Source: Tetragenococcus sp. (GTDB taxonomy: Bacteria; Bacillota; Bacilli; Lactobacillales; Enterococcaceae). Taken from it: a DNA stretch of 37,906 nt. The notes beneath the pieces were generated by a model. The model did no database searches and was not told the origin of the DNA. It saw nothing but the letters and a program-made list of their open reading frames with translations. A program made the position numbers and the translations under genes. Position 1 is the stretch's first letter. Each line of letters starts with the position of its first letter. Location: contig JAKDZT010000005.1 of NCBI GenBank assembly GCA_030462125.1, forward strand, positions 1 through 37,906. Reading direction: 5' to 3'. Below, piece by piece: positions 10,772-20,341 of this stretch.

Positions 10772-12694
10772 ATGCTAGAGGAAAATTATTACAGGTTGTT
10801 AAAAGAAAAATTTGTAAATAAAGAAAGTGTAGTCACTGAACTTATCAACTTAGAAGCGATTTTACGTTTACCTAAAGGAACAGAACATTTTATTAGCGAT
10901 GTACATGGCGAATATGACGCAGTTGACCATGTGTTACGTAATGGTTCTGGTAGCGTAAAAGAAAAATTAGCGGAATGTTTTAATGAATCGATAGTAGATA
11001 TTGATGATTTGGCTACCTTAATTTATTATCCAGAAGAAAAAATTCAATTGGAAAAAGAGAAGAAAACCTCAGCCGAAATGAAAGAATGGTACGCACAAAA
11101 CATTCGTTTATTAACGCCTGTCGTTAATTATACGAGTCGTAAGTATACCCGATCAAAAGTTCATAAAGCATTGCCGGTTCGTTTTAGTTATATTATTGAA
11201 GAACTATTGACAGAAAACCAACAAGAAACAGATAAACAAGCTTATATCCAAGTCATTATTGATAATGTTATCCAGTTAGATCAAGCGGCTCCTTTAATCA
11301 GTGCGTTATGTTATGTGATTCAGCGTTTTGTGGTGGATCATTTACACGTAGTCGGTGATATTTACGATCGAGGTCCTGCGCCTGATTTAATTATGGAACG
11401 TTTAATTCATTATCATTCCGTTGATATTCAATGGGGCAATCATGACATTATCTGGCTGGCTAGTATGGCAGGATCGCCGCTTGCACTTATTAACGTTTTA
11501 CGTATTTGTGCCAGGTACGGTAATTTAACAATTATTGAAGATCGTTACGGTGTCAATTTACGTCCTTTAGTAGAATACGCCCATAAATATTATACAGCGT
11601 TAGATAAATTTGCACCTAAATTAGATGATGAAAACAGTTTTTCTGCTACTGAAAAAGATAGTTTGAATAAAATACAGCAAGCGACAGCGATCCTACAATT
11701 TAAATTAGAAGGACAATTAATTAAACGACGTCCGGAATTTCTTATGGGCGAGCGAAACATGTTAGATTTAATTGATTATACAAACGCTACGATTCAGCTT
11801 AATGGAAAAACCTATTCCCTAGTTGATTTTGCTGCCCCCACGGTTGACCCTGCTGATCCTTGTACTCTGACTGAAGAGGAAGACGAGCTCGTTAAAAAGT
11901 TGTTACATTCCTTTCAAACCTCGGAACCTTTGAAGCGCCATATGGATTTTTTACTAGAAAAAGGAAATATGTATTTATGCTATAATGGGAATTTACTGCT
12001 TCATGGCTGTATCCCGCTTCATCAAAATGGCGATTTCAAATCTTTTCGTGTGGGACAGGAGCAGTACTCTGGTAAAAATTTATTAGATTTTTTTGAAGAA
12101 CAAATCCGTTATAGTTATAGTCATCCTGAAATTTCTGCTGATTTTGCGACTGATTTATTATGGTATTTGTGGACGGGGGAATGTTCTTCATTATTTGGTA
12201 AAAAAGTCATGGCAACCTTTGAACGGTATTATATCGAAGACCCACATACTCATCGAGAAGAAAAAAATGCTTATTACCGTTTAAGAAATCAAGAAGCGAT
12301 TTGCCAAGAAATTTTAAAAGATTTCAATTTACCCATTACTGGGCATATTATTAACGGTCATACTCCTGTAAAAGCGTATAAAGGGGAAAATCCAATCAAA
12401 GCTAATGGAAGTATGCTAGTCATTGATGGCGGTTTTGCTAAAAGTTACCAAAAAGAAACCGGTTTAGCTGGTTATACGCTATTATCAAATAGCTACGGTT
12501 TACAATTAGTGGCACACCAACCATTTTCTTCGGTAAAAGAGGCAGTTGAACAACAGATCGATATTTTATCGACGAAGCGATTGGTGGAACGAGTGGAAAG
12601 TCGTACAACAGTAGCACAAACAAACATTGGAAAAAAATTAATTCAAGAAAAAAAAGCACTTGAAAACTTATATAAGAATTATGATTTTTACTAA
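10772..12694 (+). CDS. fbp: Fructose-1,6-bisphosphatase, class III
   Basis: This gluconeogenic phosphatase, of the Firmicute-specific class III, converts fructose 1,6-bisphosphate to fructose 6-phosphate. It has 640 residues, normal for the class. The calcineurin-like metal-binding motifs are visible: FISDVHGEYDAVDHVL near residue 40, VVGDIYDRGPAPDLIMERL near residue 195, WGNHDIIWLASMAGS near residue 221, and a late INGHTPVKAYKGENP with VIDGGFAKSYQ. The start is ATG 10772 with AAGGGAGCG upstream. It stands alone between the dnaB terminator and purA. I see no clear terminator directly after it. Confidence 0.96.
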   Translation: MLEENYYRLLKEKFVNKESVVTELINLEAILRLPKGTEHFISDVHGEYDAVDHVLRNGSGSVKEKLAECFNESIVDIDDLATLIYYPEEKIQLEKEKKTSAEMKEWYAQNIRLLTPVVNYTSRKYTRSKVHKALPVRFSYIIEELLTENQQETDKQAYIQVIIDNVIQLDQAAPLISALCYVIQRFVVDHLHVVGDIYDRGPAPDLIMERLIHYHSVDIQWGNHDIIWLASMAGSPLALINVLRICARYGNLTIIEDRYGVNLRPLVEYAHKYYTALDKFAPKLDDENSFSATEKDSLNKIQQATAILQFKLEGQLIKRRPEFLMGERNMLDLIDYTNATIQLNGKTYSLVDFAAPTVDPADPCTLTEEEDELVKKLLHSFQTSEPLKRHMDFLLEKGNMYLCYNGNLLLHGCIPLHQNGDFKSFRVGQEQYSGKNLLDFFEEQIRYSYSHPEISADFATDLLWYLWTGECSSLFGKKVMATFERYYIEDPHTHREEKNAYYRLRNQEAICQEILKDFNLPITGHIINGHTPVKAYKGENPIKANGSMLVIDGGFAKSYQKETGLAGYTLLSNSYGLQLVAHQPFSSVKEAVEQQIDILSTKRLVERVESRTTVAQTNIGKKLIQEKKALENLYKNYDFY

Positions 12695-12737
12695 ACATTT
12701 TTCGTTTTTTAAATGGCATTAGGGTGCTTTCTTTGTA

Positions 12738-12750
12738 AATGTTCGGTTTT
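12738..12750 (-). promoter_or_regulatory. PurBox upstream of purA
   Basis: On the minus strand this reads AAAACCGAACATT, a 13/13 match to the PurR box consensus AWWWCCGAACWWT known from Bacillus and Lactococcus. It is centred about 85 bases upstream of the predicted purA transcription start, near where the lactococcal PurR activator binds. A weaker copy (11/13, same orientation) lies at 12779-12791. Confidence 0.75.
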
Positions 12751-12794
12751 TAGCTAATAATAAAAGAATAAAAATTTAATTATTCGATTTTTCA

Positions 12795-12823
12795 TTGTAA
12801 TACAAAGGGGAAGTTGGTACAAT
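12795..12823 (+). promoter_or_regulatory. purA promoter
   Basis: TTGTAA (12795-12800) and TACAAT (12818-12823) are spaced by 17 bases. TGG directly before the -10 makes it an extended -10 promoter. The expected start near 12830 gives a leader of about 80 bases. Confidence 0.8.
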
Positions 12824-12849
12824 GATGCGGGAGTAAGGAGAAGAATTAG

Positions 12850-14205
<1,356 letters not shown>

Positions 14206-14279
14206 AGCATCCAAAAAGTTTAAGTTTTCCCAAAATATAAGGTATAATGGAAAAAAGTCAACTTTAAAGGAGCGAAAAC

Positions 14280-15146
14280 ATGTTTCAAATCGTTACAGAC
14301 GCTTGCTGTGATTTACCAGCAGACTTGCTAGATAAATACAAAGTTGCCTATATTCCTATGTTTGTGGAGTTAGATGGGAAAGAATATACCGATGATTTAG
14401 GGAAAACTTTTGATAATTCGTGGTTTTTAGCCCAGTTAAAAGAGAACAAACAGCCTACGACCACACAAATTAATGTGGGAAGATATATGGACTTTTTAAG
14501 ACCTTATGCTCAAAAGGAAATTCCTGTTTTATATATTGCTTTTTCGTCGGGCTTAAGTGGTTCTTATGAAAGCTCTCTTATGGCAGTTAAGCAGCTGCAA
14601 GAAGAATATCCTGATTTTACGATCACTAGTTTTGATACAAAAACGGCTAGTTTGGGTCAGGGGATGTTGGTAATGGAAGCTATTCGATTGCAAGAAGAAG
14701 GAAACTCCCTAGCAGAAACAACCCATTGGTTAGATAAATATAAAATGTCTTTGCGCTCCTGGTTTACTGTTGACGATTTAAAACACTTAGTATATGGAGG
14801 CAGAGTGACCAAAACTCAAGCTGCTATTGGTGGGTTATTAAGTATCAAACCTATCCTTAATGTGAATGAAAAAGGTCAGTTACAAAATGTTGATAAGGTC
14901 CATGGACGTAAAAAAGCCCTTAAAAGAATGGTAGATGAAACCGTTACTGGGGTAGATTTAACCATTGTTGATCATTTTTATATTGCTTATAGTGGCGATA
15001 AACAAGCGGCAGATAGCGTTGCCCAACAGTTAAAACAACATTATCCGCAAACACCTATCAGCTGTTTTCCGTTGGGTCCTACAATTGCTAGTCACACGGG
15101 ATACGGCTGTTTGGCTGTTTTTTCAATGGGAATAAGACCCATATAA
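14280..15146 (+). CDS. degV: DegV family fatty acid-binding protein
   Basis: This two-domain protein belongs to the DegV/FakB superfamily. Members bind a fatty acid and several act as FakB partners of fatty acid kinase FakA. It has 288 residues, the usual length. The N-terminus FQIVTDACCDLPADLLDKY and the ligand-pocket motif SSGLSGSYESSLMA (about residues 83-96) are typical, followed by FDTKTASLGQGMLV and GGRVTKTQAAIGGLLSIKPIL. AAGGAG precedes ATG 14280, and a TATAAT (14243-14248) lies upstream with a weak -35. It is monocistronic and convergent with the ABC-F gene. The lipid specificity cannot be read from sequence. Confidence 0.93.
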   Translation: MFQIVTDACCDLPADLLDKYKVAYIPMFVELDGKEYTDDLGKTFDNSWFLAQLKENKQPTTTQINVGRYMDFLRPYAQKEIPVLYIAFSSGLSGSYESSLMAVKQLQEEYPDFTITSFDTKTASLGQGMLVMEAIRLQEEGNSLAETTHWLDKYKMSLRSWFTVDDLKHLVYGGRVTKTQAAIGGLLSIKPILNVNEKGQLQNVDKVHGRKKALKRMVDETVTGVDLTIVDHFYIAYSGDKQAADSVAQQLKQHYPQTPISCFPLGPTIASHTGYGCLAVFSMGIRPI

Positions 15147-15153
15147 ACATAAA

Positions 15154-15191
15154 AAATAAGGACATTCGAGATAAATCGAACGTCCTTATTT
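15154..15191. terminator. Bidirectional terminator between degV and the ABC-F gene
   Basis: AAATAAGGAC (15154-15163) pairs with GTCCTTATTT (15182-15191), and TTCGA (15165-15169) pairs with TCGAA (15176-15180) inside. A- and T-runs on both sides suit termination of both convergent genes. Confidence 0.85.
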
Positions 15192-15204
15192 ATTTTGCTA
15201 GCAA

Positions 15205-16827
15205 TTAAGCGTATAACTGTGTGACCCGTTCTTGTACAGCTTCATTTTCTAAGAATTCATCATAAGTCGTATCCATACGATCAACAACTCCTTGATCGGA
15301 AACGATGATCACTCGGTTAGCCAATGTTTGTATAAATTCATGGTCATGAGAAGTAAAAAGTAATGCACCAGAAAAATCTATTAGCCCATTATTTAAGGCT
15401 GTAATCGATTCTAGATCTAAATGCGTGGTTGGGTCATCTAAAAGTAAGACATTGGCTTTTGACAACATCAGTTTTGATAACATACAACGAACTTTTTCAC
15501 CGCCAGAAAGCACATTGACCTTTTTATTGACTTCTTCACCAGAAAATAACATTCTACCTAAAAAACTACGTAAAAAGGTGTTGTCATCTTCTTCTTTGGC
15601 AGCATATTGACCAAGCCAGTCTAAAATTGTTTGTTCACTGTCAAATTCATCACTTGTATCTTTGGGCATATAAGCTTGACTTGTCGTGATCCCCCAACGT
15701 ACAGAACCTGTATCAGGTTCTGTTTTTCCAGTAAGAACATTTAGTAAAGTAGTGGTCGCAATATCATCTTTAGCATCAAAGACAACTTTATCATTTTTAC
15801 TTAGTGTAAAAGAAATATTGTCTAAAATTTTCTTGCCTTCGATCGTCACACTAACATTTTCCACTTGTAGTAAATCATTGCCGATTTCTCGTTCAGGTTT
15901 AAAACTAATAAAAGGATAACGGCGAGAAGATGGTTGAATATCATCTAAAGTGATTTTGTCCAACATTTTCTTACGTGAAGTTGCCTGCCTTGATTTTGAG
16001 GCATTGGCACTAAAACGAGCAATAAATTCTTGTAATTCTTTCATTTGTTCTTCTTTTTTAGCATTGGCTTGTTGTTGTAGTTTGGTTGCTAAACGGCTGG
16101 ATTCTAACCAAAAGTCGTAGTTGCCTACATATAATTTAATTTTGCCATAATCCAAATCTGCCATATGGGTACATACTTTATTCAAAAAGTGGCGGTCATG
16201 GGACACTACAATAACTGTATTTTCAAAATTGATTAAAAATTCTTCTAACCAGTTAATTGAAGGGATATCCAAACCATTGGTCGGCTCATCTAGTAATAAG
16301 ACATCTGGTTCGCCAAATAATGCTTGGGCTAGTAATACTTTTACTTTTTGACCTTCTGTCAATTCGTTCATTTGAACTTGATGCAGCGTCTCAGGGATAT
16401 TTAGCCCTTGCAAAAGGACTGCTGCTTCAGATTCGGCTTCCCACCCGTTTAATTCGGCAAATTCTGTTTCCAATTCGGCTGCTTTTATACCATCTTCATC
16501 AGTAAAATCTTCTTTTGTATACAATGCTTCTTTTTCTTTCATGATATCATACAAACGTTTATGCCCCATGATGACTGTTTCAATGACTGGATACTGTTCG
16601 TAATCAAAGTGGTTTTGCTTTAATACGGCCATCCGTTCATTAGGTCCCATAGTAACTGTGCCAGTTGACGGTTCAATTTCACCTGATAAAATATTTAAAA
16701 ACGTCGACTTACCGGCACCATTAGCCCCGATTAAGCCATAGCAATTTTCAGGTGTAAATTTTAAGTTAACATCATCAAAAAGTTTGCGACCAGAAAAATG
16801 CAAACTTACGTTATTTACAGTAATCAA
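15205..16827 (-). CDS. ykpA: ABC-F family ATPase, YkpA/YbiT type
   Basis: This is a soluble protein with two ABC domains and no membrane segments, of the ABC-F family that acts on ribosomes. It has 540 residues. ABC1 has Walker A GANGAGKST (about 34-42), a signature written LTEGQKVKV and Walker B LLLDEPTNGLD. The inter-domain linker near 240-300 contains the conserved FIARFSANASKSRQATSRKK block. ABC2 keeps LSGGEKVRCMLSK, but its P-loop is degenerate (DAKDDIATTT) and its Walker B reads LLLDDPTTHLD, with Asp for the catalytic Glu. A degenerate second P-loop is, as I recall, typical of this subfamily. The start is TTG 16827 behind GAGGAA. The clear antibiotic-resistance ABC-F types (MsrA, VgaA, LsaA) look different, so I do not infer resistance. 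Confidence 0.92.
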   Translation of the reverse strand: MITVNNVSLHFSGRKLFDDVNLKFTPENCYGLIGANGAGKSTFLNILSGEIEPSTGTVTMGPNERMAVLKQNHFDYEQYPVIETVIMGHKRLYDIMKEKEALYTKEDFTDEDGIKAAELETEFAELNGWEAESEAAVLLQGLNIPETLHQVQMNELTEGQKVKVLLAQALFGEPDVLLLDEPTNGLDIPSINWLEEFLINFENTVIVVSHDRHFLNKVCTHMADLDYGKIKLYVGNYDFWLESSRLATKLQQQANAKKEEQMKELQEFIARFSANASKSRQATSRKKMLDKITLDDIQPSSRRYPFISFKPEREIGNDLLQVENVSVTIEGKKILDNISFTLSKNDKVVFDAKDDIATTTLLNVLTGKTEPDTGSVRWGITTSQAYMPKDTSDEFDSEQTILDWLGQYAAKEEDDNTFLRSFLGRMLFSGEEVNKKVNVLSGGEKVRCMLSKLMLSKANVLLLDDPTTHLDLESITALNNGLIDFSGALLFTSHDHEFIQTLANRVIIVSDQGVVDRMDTTYDEFLENEAVQERVTQLYA

Positions 16828-16875
16828 TAAATTTCCTCACTTTTTTTCGTATTGACCGTTTAAGGTCCTCTGGTC

Positions 16876-16904
16876 ATTATAGCGGGGATTTTACCGCGTT
16901 TCAA
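16876..16904 (-). promoter_or_regulatory. Promoter of the ABC-F gene
   Basis: On the minus strand, TTGAAA (16904-16899) and TATAAT (16881-16876) are separated by 17 bases, a near-consensus sigma-A promoter about 50 bases upstream of the TTG start. The short leader can form TGACC/GGTCA pairing. Confidence 0.82.
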
Positions 16905-17031
16905 GTCTGTAAGATAGATATGGCTGTTTTTACCATTAGTCTTAAAACCTTATTAATATAATTGTTTTAAACGCTTCATTAAAAATAAAGTTTAGCGAAA
17001 AATAGGTAATTTCGTTTATGAGGTTTGATAA

Positions 17032-17066
17032 AAAAAGAACGAACAAATGGCTTGTTCGTTCTTTTT
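17032..17066. terminator. Terminator after the small membrane protein gene
   Basis: AAAAAGAACGAACAA (17032-17046) pairs perfectly with TTGTTCGTTCTTTTT (17052-17066) around a 5-base loop. It lies directly after the minus-strand gene stop and could work in both directions. Confidence 0.9.
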
Positions 17067-17067
17067 A

Positions 17068-17265
17068 TCATCTTCGAGGTCTTTTGTGTCTCTTATTTGT
17101 TAACCAGTAAATGACGCCTCCAATAATTAATAAGGGGATACCAAATTTAAAAACGAGATATAAGACGCCGCTTGCTAAGGATAAGAGGATATTTAATAAT
17201 AAGCTAGCTAAGACCAACCCGACAATTATAATTAAAATATTTATGAAATTCGAACGGCTTTTCAT
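17068..17265 (-). CDS. Small two-helix membrane protein, unknown function
   Basis: I do not recognise this family. The 65-residue product has a short basic N-terminus (MKSRSNF) and two hydrophobic stretches, at about residues 8-30 and 37-55. It ends in a strongly basic tail (NKRHKRPRR), so both ends are probably cytoplasmic. It is credible as a real gene because AGGAGGG sits 7 bases before the ATG and a strong terminator follows directly. It is divergent from the pentapeptide-repeat gene, with about 120 bases between them. The ABC-F gene downstream has its own promoter, so the two need not be linked. Confidence 0.75.
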   Translation of the reverse strand: MKSRSNFINILIIIVGLVLASLLLNILLSLASGVLYLVFKFGIPLLIIGGVIYWLTNKRHKRPRR

Positions 17266-17345
17266 ATGTTGTCCCTCCTACTTTTCAATATTAAGGATAG
17301 CAAAATTTTTTACACTACGCATCCGACCTAAGCAGTAAGTTCTGT

Positions 17346-17351
17346 TAGAAT
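17346..17351 (+). promoter_or_regulatory. Extended -10 promoter of the pentapeptide-repeat gene
   Basis: TAGAAT (17346-17351) is preceded by TGT, an extended -10 element. I see no good -35 box. It lies 33 bases before the start codon. Confidence 0.45.
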
Positions 17352-17384
17352 AAGAGGAACAATTTAAAAAAGGAGTAATGATAT

Positions 17385-18023
17385 ATGGCAAAAGCAAATC
17401 AAAAAACACCTCTTTCACCCAAACTCCCAACTTTAATGTCAGGAGAATTTTTTCTTGAAAATGAGGCCATTTTTTCTGGTTTAAAAGGAAAAGATGGCGA
17501 CCAGAGCTACTTGTCGGCTAAAAATATGGTTTTGCGAGAAACTGAATTAAACCATCTCATCATGCAAAGTGCTCAATTAGAACGTTTTGAGTGTAGTAAT
17601 GTCATTTTTGATCATTGTGATTTTTCCAATTTAGCTTGGATAGGGGCTAGTTTTCATCAAGTTATTTTTCGCCAATGTAAATTGATCGGAACCAATTTTG
17701 CTGAAAGTTATTTACGTGACTGTACGTTTGACGATTGTCTTATTAATTTCGCTTCGTTTAGTCATACTGATTTAAAGGCAGTTACTTTTAGTGACTGTGC
17801 GTTAAATGAAGCGGAATTTAATGAAGTATACTGGAAAAATTTGAATATGCAAAACAATCAATTAACCCATTCGAGTTGGCTTTTAACCAACATGGCCGGT
17901 CTTGATTTATCCAACAACTTTTTTGATAGTATTGCTTTATCGCAAGAATTTATCAAAGGGTTGCAGGTAAATCAAGAACAGGCAATTACGATCGCACAAG
18001 GCTTAGGTTTAATTATTGAATAA
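17385..18023 (+). CDS. Pentapeptide-repeat protein, Qnr-like
   Basis: The 212-residue protein folds, on family knowledge, as a right-handed quadrilateral beta-helix. Repeats of the A(D/N)LXX/FXX type run from about residue 50 to 185, for example CDFSN, ASFHQ, CKLIG, TNFAE, SYLRD, CTFDD, ASFSH and TDLKA. Many central positions are Phe or Leu and many i-2 positions are Cys or Ala. The size and single uninterrupted domain resemble Qnr/MfpA proteins, which mimic DNA and protect gyrase from quinolones; a chromosomal Qnr of about this length is known in Enterococcus faecalis. The N-terminal 45 residues are not repetitive. AAGGAG precedes ATG 17385. Gyrase protection is an inference; many pentapeptide proteins have no known role. 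Confidence 0.8.
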   Translation: MAKANQKTPLSPKLPTLMSGEFFLENEAIFSGLKGKDGDQSYLSAKNMVLRETELNHLIMQSAQLERFECSNVIFDHCDFSNLAWIGASFHQVIFRQCKLIGTNFAESYLRDCTFDDCLINFASFSHTDLKAVTFSDCALNEAEFNEVYWKNLNMQNNQLTHSSWLLTNMAGLDLSNNFFDSIALSQEFIKGLQVNQEQAITIAQGLGLIIE

Positions 18024-18038
18024 GTTTCACGTGAAACT
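18023..18038. promoter_or_regulatory. parS-like site within a 26-bp palindrome
   Basis: AGTTTCACGTGAAACT matches the 14-base core of the ParB consensus TGTTNCACGTGAAACA exactly; only the two outermost bases differ, and they stay symmetric. The palindrome extends perfectly from 18018 to 18043 and contains the stop codons of both the pentapeptide gene (18021-18023) and proA (18038-18040). It has no loop and no T-run, so it is a poor terminator. Confidence 0.72.
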
Positions 18039-19285
18039 TATTCTCTGATTTGGCCGTCGCCGTAAATAATATATTTTGTACTCGTTAGTGCTTTTAATCC
18101 CATAGGTCCTCTAGCATGTAATTTTTGGGTGGAAATGCCAATTTCAGCACCAAATCCAAAAACAAAGCCATCGGTAAAACGAGTGGAAGCATTGACATAA
18201 ACTGCAGCCGCATCTACTTCATTTAAGAATTTTTGAGCAGCAAAATAATTATCCGTTATGATTGCTTCTGAGTGTTTTGTATTATAGTGATTAATATGAG
18301 CGATGGCATCATCAATAGAATCAACCACTTTTATCGCTAAAGTATAATCTAGAAATTCAGTAGACCAATCTTCTTCTGTTGCTAAAGTTGCCGAAGGAAG
18401 ATACTCACTGGCCCATTCGTCTGCACGCAACTCAACTCCTAGATCTATTAATTTTTCTTCTATCGCTGGTAAGAAGAAAGCTGCGACTTCTTTATGAATC
18501 AAAAGCGTCTCACATGCATTACAAACGGAAGGACGTTGTACTTTGGCGTTAGTGAGGATATCTGTTGCCATATTCAATTGGCCATCTTTATCGATATAAA
18601 TATGATTATTGCCAGTTCCTGTTTCAATTACTGGAACTTTCGCATTTTTTTTGACATGCTTGATTAAATCAGCACCGCCTCTAGGGATTAATACGTCCAA
18701 AAAGTCCGTTAGCTGCATCAATTCGTCGGCTGTTTCATGAGTAGTATCATCAATAAATTGGATTGCCTGTGAAGAAAATTGATTTTTTTCTAGGGTATCT
18801 TGTAAAATACTGACCAGTAATTGGTTAGAATAAAAGCTTTCCTTTCCTCCCCGTAAAATAACAGCGTTCCCAGATTTAAAACATAAGCTGGCCGCGTCAG
18901 TGGTTACATTAGGACGAGATTCATAGATGATACCAACGACACCAATAGGTACTGTCTTTTGACCAATTGTCAGACCATTTTCATTTTTCCACATATGTTC
19001 GATAGTACCGATGGGATCATCCAATTGTGCCACGTGACGTATACCATCTGCCATTTCTTTAATACGAGCTTCTGTTAGTCGTAGACGATCTTTCATGACT
19101 TCTTCGATCCCGTTTTCATCTGCTTGGTTAAGATCCATTTGATTAGCTTGTAAAATTTCTTCTGAATTATTTTCGATTGCTACGGCCATTTGTTCTAAAA
19201 ATTGATTTTTCTGTTTTGTATCCAATAGTCCTAACTGAGATGCTGCTTCTTTTGCTTGTTGTCCTAATCGTTGTAAATCTGTCAA
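18038..19285 (-). CDS. proA: Gamma-glutamyl phosphate reductase
   Basis: ProA reduces gamma-glutamyl phosphate with NADPH to glutamate semialdehyde, the second step of proline synthesis. The 415 residues match the family. The cofactor region [37 protein letters not shown] and the catalytic-cysteine block [12 protein letters not shown] are present, and the C-terminus ends [23 protein letters not shown]. It overlaps proB by four bases (ATGA at 19282-19285), indicating a coupled operon proB-proA. No proC is in the window. Proline is also an osmoprotectant, which may matter to this organism. Confidence 0.97.
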   Translation of the reverse strand: MTDLQRLGQQAKEAASQLGLLDTKQKNQFLEQMAVAIENNSEEILQANQMDLNQADENGIEEVMKDRLRLTEARIKEMADGIRHVAQLDDPIGTIEHMWKNENGLTIGQKTVPIGVVGIIYESRPNVTTDAASLCFKSGNAVILRGGKESFYSNQLLVSILQDTLEKNQFSSQAIQFIDDTTHETADELMQLTDFLDVLIPRGGADLIKHVKKNAKVPVIETGTGNNHIYIDKDGQLNMATDILTNAKVQRPSVCNACETLLIHKEVAAFFLPAIEEKLIDLGVELRADEWASEYLPSATLATEEDWSTEFLDYTLAIKVVDSIDDAIAHINHYNTKHSEAIITDNYFAAQKFLNEVDAAAVYVNASTRFTDGFVFGFGAEIGISTQKLHARGPMGLKALTSTKYIIYGDGQIRE

Positions 19286-20088
19286 GATAATTCCTCCTTA
19301 AACAAAGTACCAATATCTGCGCCGTTTAAAATATCAAAAATAATTTTAGGACGTTTTCCATTCGCTAATACCATACTACCTTTTGCGTCTAATACTCGTT
19401 TAGCTGCTTTTAATTTACTTACCATGCCGCCCGTTCCTAAATGATTGTTGCTAGTGCCAGCTTGTTTCATTAATTCATCATCAATTTTTGTAATCCGTTG
19501 ATAAAGTTTAGCCTGCGTATTTTTTAACGGATTATCAGAATAAAATCCATCAACATCTGAAAGCATAATTAATAATTCGGCACGAGTCAATTCACTAACA
19601 ATGGCAGAAAGTTGATCATTATCGCCAAATTTTGTTAAATGATCCAATTCATCGATTGCGACAGTATCATTTTCGTTAATAATAGGAACGATTCCCATAT
19701 TTAACAGCTCTTCTAAGGTATTTATTACATTATTGCGACTTTCAGGATATTCTACGATATCTCTAGTTAAAAGTACTTGTGCTGTTTGTTGGCTGTATAC
19801 TTGAAAACGTTGGCTGTAGATATCCATTAGTTCTGCTTGGCCAACAGCTGCTACTGCTTGTTGTTCTGGAATAGAAACAGGGCGCTGACTTAACTGTAAT
19901 TGATTTAACCCTACCCCAATGGCTCCAGAAGAAACTAAAATAACTTCTTTCCCGCGATTCCGTAAATCACTTAAAACGAGAGCTAATTCATCGATACTAG
20001 CTAAATTGATGTTGCCATTGGGATAAATTAAAGTGGTGGTACCCACCTTTACTACGATACGTTTTGGTTCTAGATTTTCCTTGTACAT
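19282..20088 (-). CDS. proB: Glutamate 5-kinase
   Basis: ProB phosphorylates glutamate to gamma-glutamyl phosphate, the first and usually feedback-inhibited step of proline synthesis. I start at ATG 20088 (268 residues, [19 protein letters not shown]) because GGAG lies 6 bases upstream. A longer frame from 20133 runs through the leader and lacks a ribosome binding site. The amino acid kinase fold shows [37 protein letters not shown] and the FGDNDQLSA block. There is no C-terminal PUA domain, as in other short Firmicute forms. A TATAAT on the minus strand (20157-20152) probably starts transcription. Confidence 0.96.
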   Translation of the reverse strand: MYKENLEPKRIVVKVGTTTLIYPNGNINLASIDELALVLSDLRNRGKEVILVSSGAIGVGLNQLQLSQRPVSIPEQQAVAAVGQAELMDIYSQRFQVYSQQTAQVLLTRDIVEYPESRNNVINTLEELLNMGIVPIINENDTVAIDELDHLTKFGDNDQLSAIVSELTRAELLIMLSDVDGFYSDNPLKNTQAKLYQRITKIDDELMKQAGTSNNHLGTGGMVSKLKAAKRVLDAKGSMVLANGKRPKIIFDILNGADIGTLFKEELS

Positions 20089-20151
20089 AATCTTCTCCAA
20101 TTTTTTCTTTACTATTTTCCATTGTACTAACAAATAGAGTTTTCGTCATTT

Positions 20152-20157
20152 ATTATA
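20152..20157 (-). promoter_or_regulatory. -10 element of proBA
   Basis: TATAAT on the minus strand lies about 65 bases before the proB start codon. The -35 region is weak (TTTTCT-like), so the assignment is tentative. A TACAAT inside the leader near 20121-20126 is an alternative. Confidence 0.5.
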
Positions 20158-20227
20158 CCGGAAATATTAGAGAAAATTTAGATTCAAAGCTAAATCGTAG
20201 AATATTCAAAAAAATTCAGAAAAACAG

Positions 20228-20256
20228 TTGACATAGCAGTACCATGGTGTTAGTTT
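20228..20256 (+). promoter_or_regulatory. Promoter of the aminotransferase-transporter operon
   Basis: A consensus TTGACA (20228-20233) lies 17 bases from TAGTTT (20251-20256), a weak -10. A strong -35 with a poor -10 would suit an activated promoter. The leader to the ATG is about 80 bases. Confidence 0.5.
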
Positions 20257-20341
20257 ATTGACTAATTAGCTGCAAAATAATTGGAAAAATCAGAAAAATG
20301 AAATAATTGTGTTTGTTTGTAGCAAACAGGAGGTGTAACAT

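Noticed and set aside
17068-17265. The 65-residue hydrophobic protein as a toxin of a type I toxin-antitoxin pair
   Set aside because: It has a strong ribosome binding site and two helices, but I see no antisense RNA promoter or repeats typical of such loci.
19031-19036. CACGTG inside proA as parS
   Set aside because: Flanks read GTGC and ACGT, with no symmetry beyond the hexamer.
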